Of a DNA stretch of 15,073 bases, positions 14,490-15,073 are shown piece after piece (the first letter of the stretch is position 1; every line of letters begins with the position of its first letter). Origin of the DNA: Phycisphaerales bacterium UBA4658 (GTDB taxonomy: Bacteria > Planctomycetota > Phycisphaerae > Phycisphaerales > UBA1924); assembly GCA_002405485.1 (NCBI GenBank), contig DHLW01000145.1:258-15330 (forward strand). The letters run 5' to 3'. Both the position numbers and the translations under genes were made by a program. The notes beneath the pieces are model-generated. The model was not told where the DNA came from. It saw only the letters and a list, made by a program, of their open reading frames with translations, and made no database searches.

Positions 14490-14760
14490 AGGCGCCCGTC
14501 AACTGGGCTCGCATCCGAGCCGTCTCCTGCTCGCCCAGGATCTTCGGCGCGTCGATCTCGGCGGCCGGATCAAACTCCGGCACGATCTTGCCCTGAACGA
14601 TCTCCTCGATGGCCAGCTCCAGATCGCTCCGCCCGTTGCGGTCGACCAGGGGGCGAGCCCCGTCCATGAGTTGCACCAGCCGACGCTGGATCAACGCGCA
14701 GAGCTTGAACCGACCCCCGACCCGATTGACCACTTCCTCGCTCTTGAGCGCTTCGATCAT
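14488..14760 (-). CDS. rpoZ: DNA-directed RNA polymerase omega subunit
   Basis: Small assembly subunit of RNA polymerase that wraps the beta' C terminus. The 90-residue protein has the family pattern: EEVVNRVGGRFKLCALIQRR (9-28) followed by RLVQLMDGARPLV, then the helix LELAIEEIVQGKIVPE (about 47-62). The central 'rf.L...i.kR..ql..g' signature and closing 'A..Ei..gki' are recognisable although omega is weakly conserved. The C-terminal third is a polar extension. Start is ATG with GGGAG ten bases upstream (14771-14775). It is followed by coaC after seven bases, matching the widespread rpoZ-coaBC order, which supports both calls. A TATAGT -10-like hexamer lies upstream at 14814-14819. Confidence 0.86.
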   Translation of the reverse strand: MIEALKSEEVVNRVGGRFKLCALIQRRLVQLMDGARPLVDRNGRSDLELAIEEIVQGKIVPEFDPAAEIDAPKILGEQETARMRAQLTGA

Positions 14761-14813
14761 GTCCGGAATACTCCCAGGGCGGCCAATCGCGGTTCGCGGG
14801 CCAGCAAGGGGGA

Positions 14814-14819
14814 ACTATA
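14814..14819 (-). promoter_or_regulatory. Candidate -10 element of the rpoZ-coaC-ppk2 unit
   Basis: TATAGT on the minus strand matches the -10 consensus at five of six positions and lies about 55 bases before the rpoZ ATG in otherwise GC-rich DNA. The nearest -35-like hexamer, TTGGGC (14842-14847), is 22 bases away, which is too far, so the assignment is weak. Confidence 0.3.
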
Positions 14820-14904
14820 GCCCACCCAGCTCTCCCCAGCCGCCCAAGACGTGGCCCCAAAGGAACCCTGGGTCCACTCTCTTCGGTGCCTCGACGATGA
14901 AAAC

Positions 14905-14920
14905 TGGCAACTTGACGGCT
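14905..14920 (+). promoter_or_regulatory. Possible sigma-54-like promoter upstream of the right-edge gene
   Basis: TGGCA at 14905-14909 and GCT at 14918-14920 place GG and GC exactly 12 bases apart, the required -24/-12 spacing. The -24 half matches five of six positions (TGGCAA for TGGCAC); the -12 half is weaker (CGGCT for TTGCW). Alternatively TGGCAA-N17-CATACT could act as a poor sigma-70 promoter. The downstream ATG is at 14947. Confidence 0.25.
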
Positions 14921-14946
14921 TTTCTGTCATACTTCGGACTGATCAG

Positions 14947-15073
14947 ATGCTTCGTTCCCTCGCGGTCGTGCTCGCTTTTCTGGTGCACCCGATGCTCATC
15001 GGGCTGACGCTCTGCTCTGGGCCAGCCGGGCTTGGTGTGGGGTCGGCGGGGGGTGTGGGGGCGGCGTGTGCGG
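14947..15073 (+). CDS. Start of a signal-peptide protein, cut by the window end
   Basis: Only 42 residues are visible. They begin MLRSLAVVLAFLVHP and continue as a hydrophobic run to LIGLTLCSG, then a Gly/Ala/Val-rich stretch up to the window edge with no stop. The start with one Arg and a long hydrophobic core suggests a Sec signal peptide or N-terminal membrane anchor, with possible cleavage after the Ser/Gly-containing segment. The family cannot be named. It is divergent from rpoZ across a 186-base intergenic region. No strong ribosome site precedes the ATG. Very G-rich sequence near the edge is compatible with Gly codons and does not itself prove coding. Confidence 0.5.
   Translation, partial: MLRSLAVVLAFLVHPMLIGLTLCSGPAGLGVGSAGGVGAACA

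Noticed and set aside
1..15073. Defence island, mobile element, CRISPR array, tRNA or rRNA
   Set aside because: No transposase, integrase, repeat-spacer pattern or structured RNA was seen; all sizeable frames are core metabolism, respiration or isolated exported proteins.

Overview
The window is a strongly GC-rich (G/C at most third codon positions), gene-dense stretch of bacterial chromosome. It best fits a planctomycete of the Phycisphaerae/Phycisphaerales type. The signs are a fused AroD-AroE protein, a secreted protein ending in a Cys-rich dockerin-like repeat pair of the kind abundant in that class, a stand-alone CoaC, and NuoJ/K/L/N sequences of planctomycete style. This is inference from remembered family features; no search was run. 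Almost everything is housekeeping. I see no defence system, mobile element, CRISPR array, tRNA or rRNA, and no gene-free stretch longer than about 280 bases.

Layout. Bases 1-1792 (+): 3' part of aroDE (shikimate pathway), overlapping by ATGA with 1789-2580 (+), a secreted, C-terminally membrane-anchored protein of unknown function. Bases 2599-2892 (-): a small membrane protein, convergent with it. Bases 3043-4346 (-): pgsA then pgpA, two successive steps of phosphatidylglycerol synthesis, overlapping as TGATG. Bases 4407-5429 (-): a secreted dockerin-like protein. Bases 5430-5708: a divergent regulatory region. Bases 5709-13017 (+): nuoJ-nuoK-nuoL-nuoM-nuoN, the membrane arm of respiratory complex I, tightly packed with ATGA/TGATG overlaps or 1-nt gaps except before nuoL. 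Bases 13039-14760 (-): rpoZ, coaC and a PPK2-family kinase, apparently one transcription unit that converges on nuoN. Bases 14947-15073 (+): start of a signal-peptide protein cut off by the window end.

How the parts work together. The nuo genes encode the proton-translocating membrane module of NADH:quinone oxidoreductase. The key charged residues of the antiporter-like subunits L, M and N are all present at the expected spacing, so the complex looks functional. nuoA-I are not in this locus, so the membrane arm is transcribed apart from the peripheral arm. The lipid, CoA, aromatic and RNA polymerase genes are unrelated core metabolism.

The most unusual features are in complex I. NuoL and NuoM each carry a very His-rich insertion in the same inter-helix loop, in nuoM encoded by a near-perfect hexanucleotide tandem repeat. 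NuoJ has an extra N-terminal hydrophobic hairpin, an enlarged TM4-TM5 loop and a long C-terminal tail. Several starts differ from the longest open frame: nuoJ at a TTG (5709), coaC at a TTG (14480), pgpA at 3573, the PPK2 gene at 13866 and the dockerin gene at 5429.
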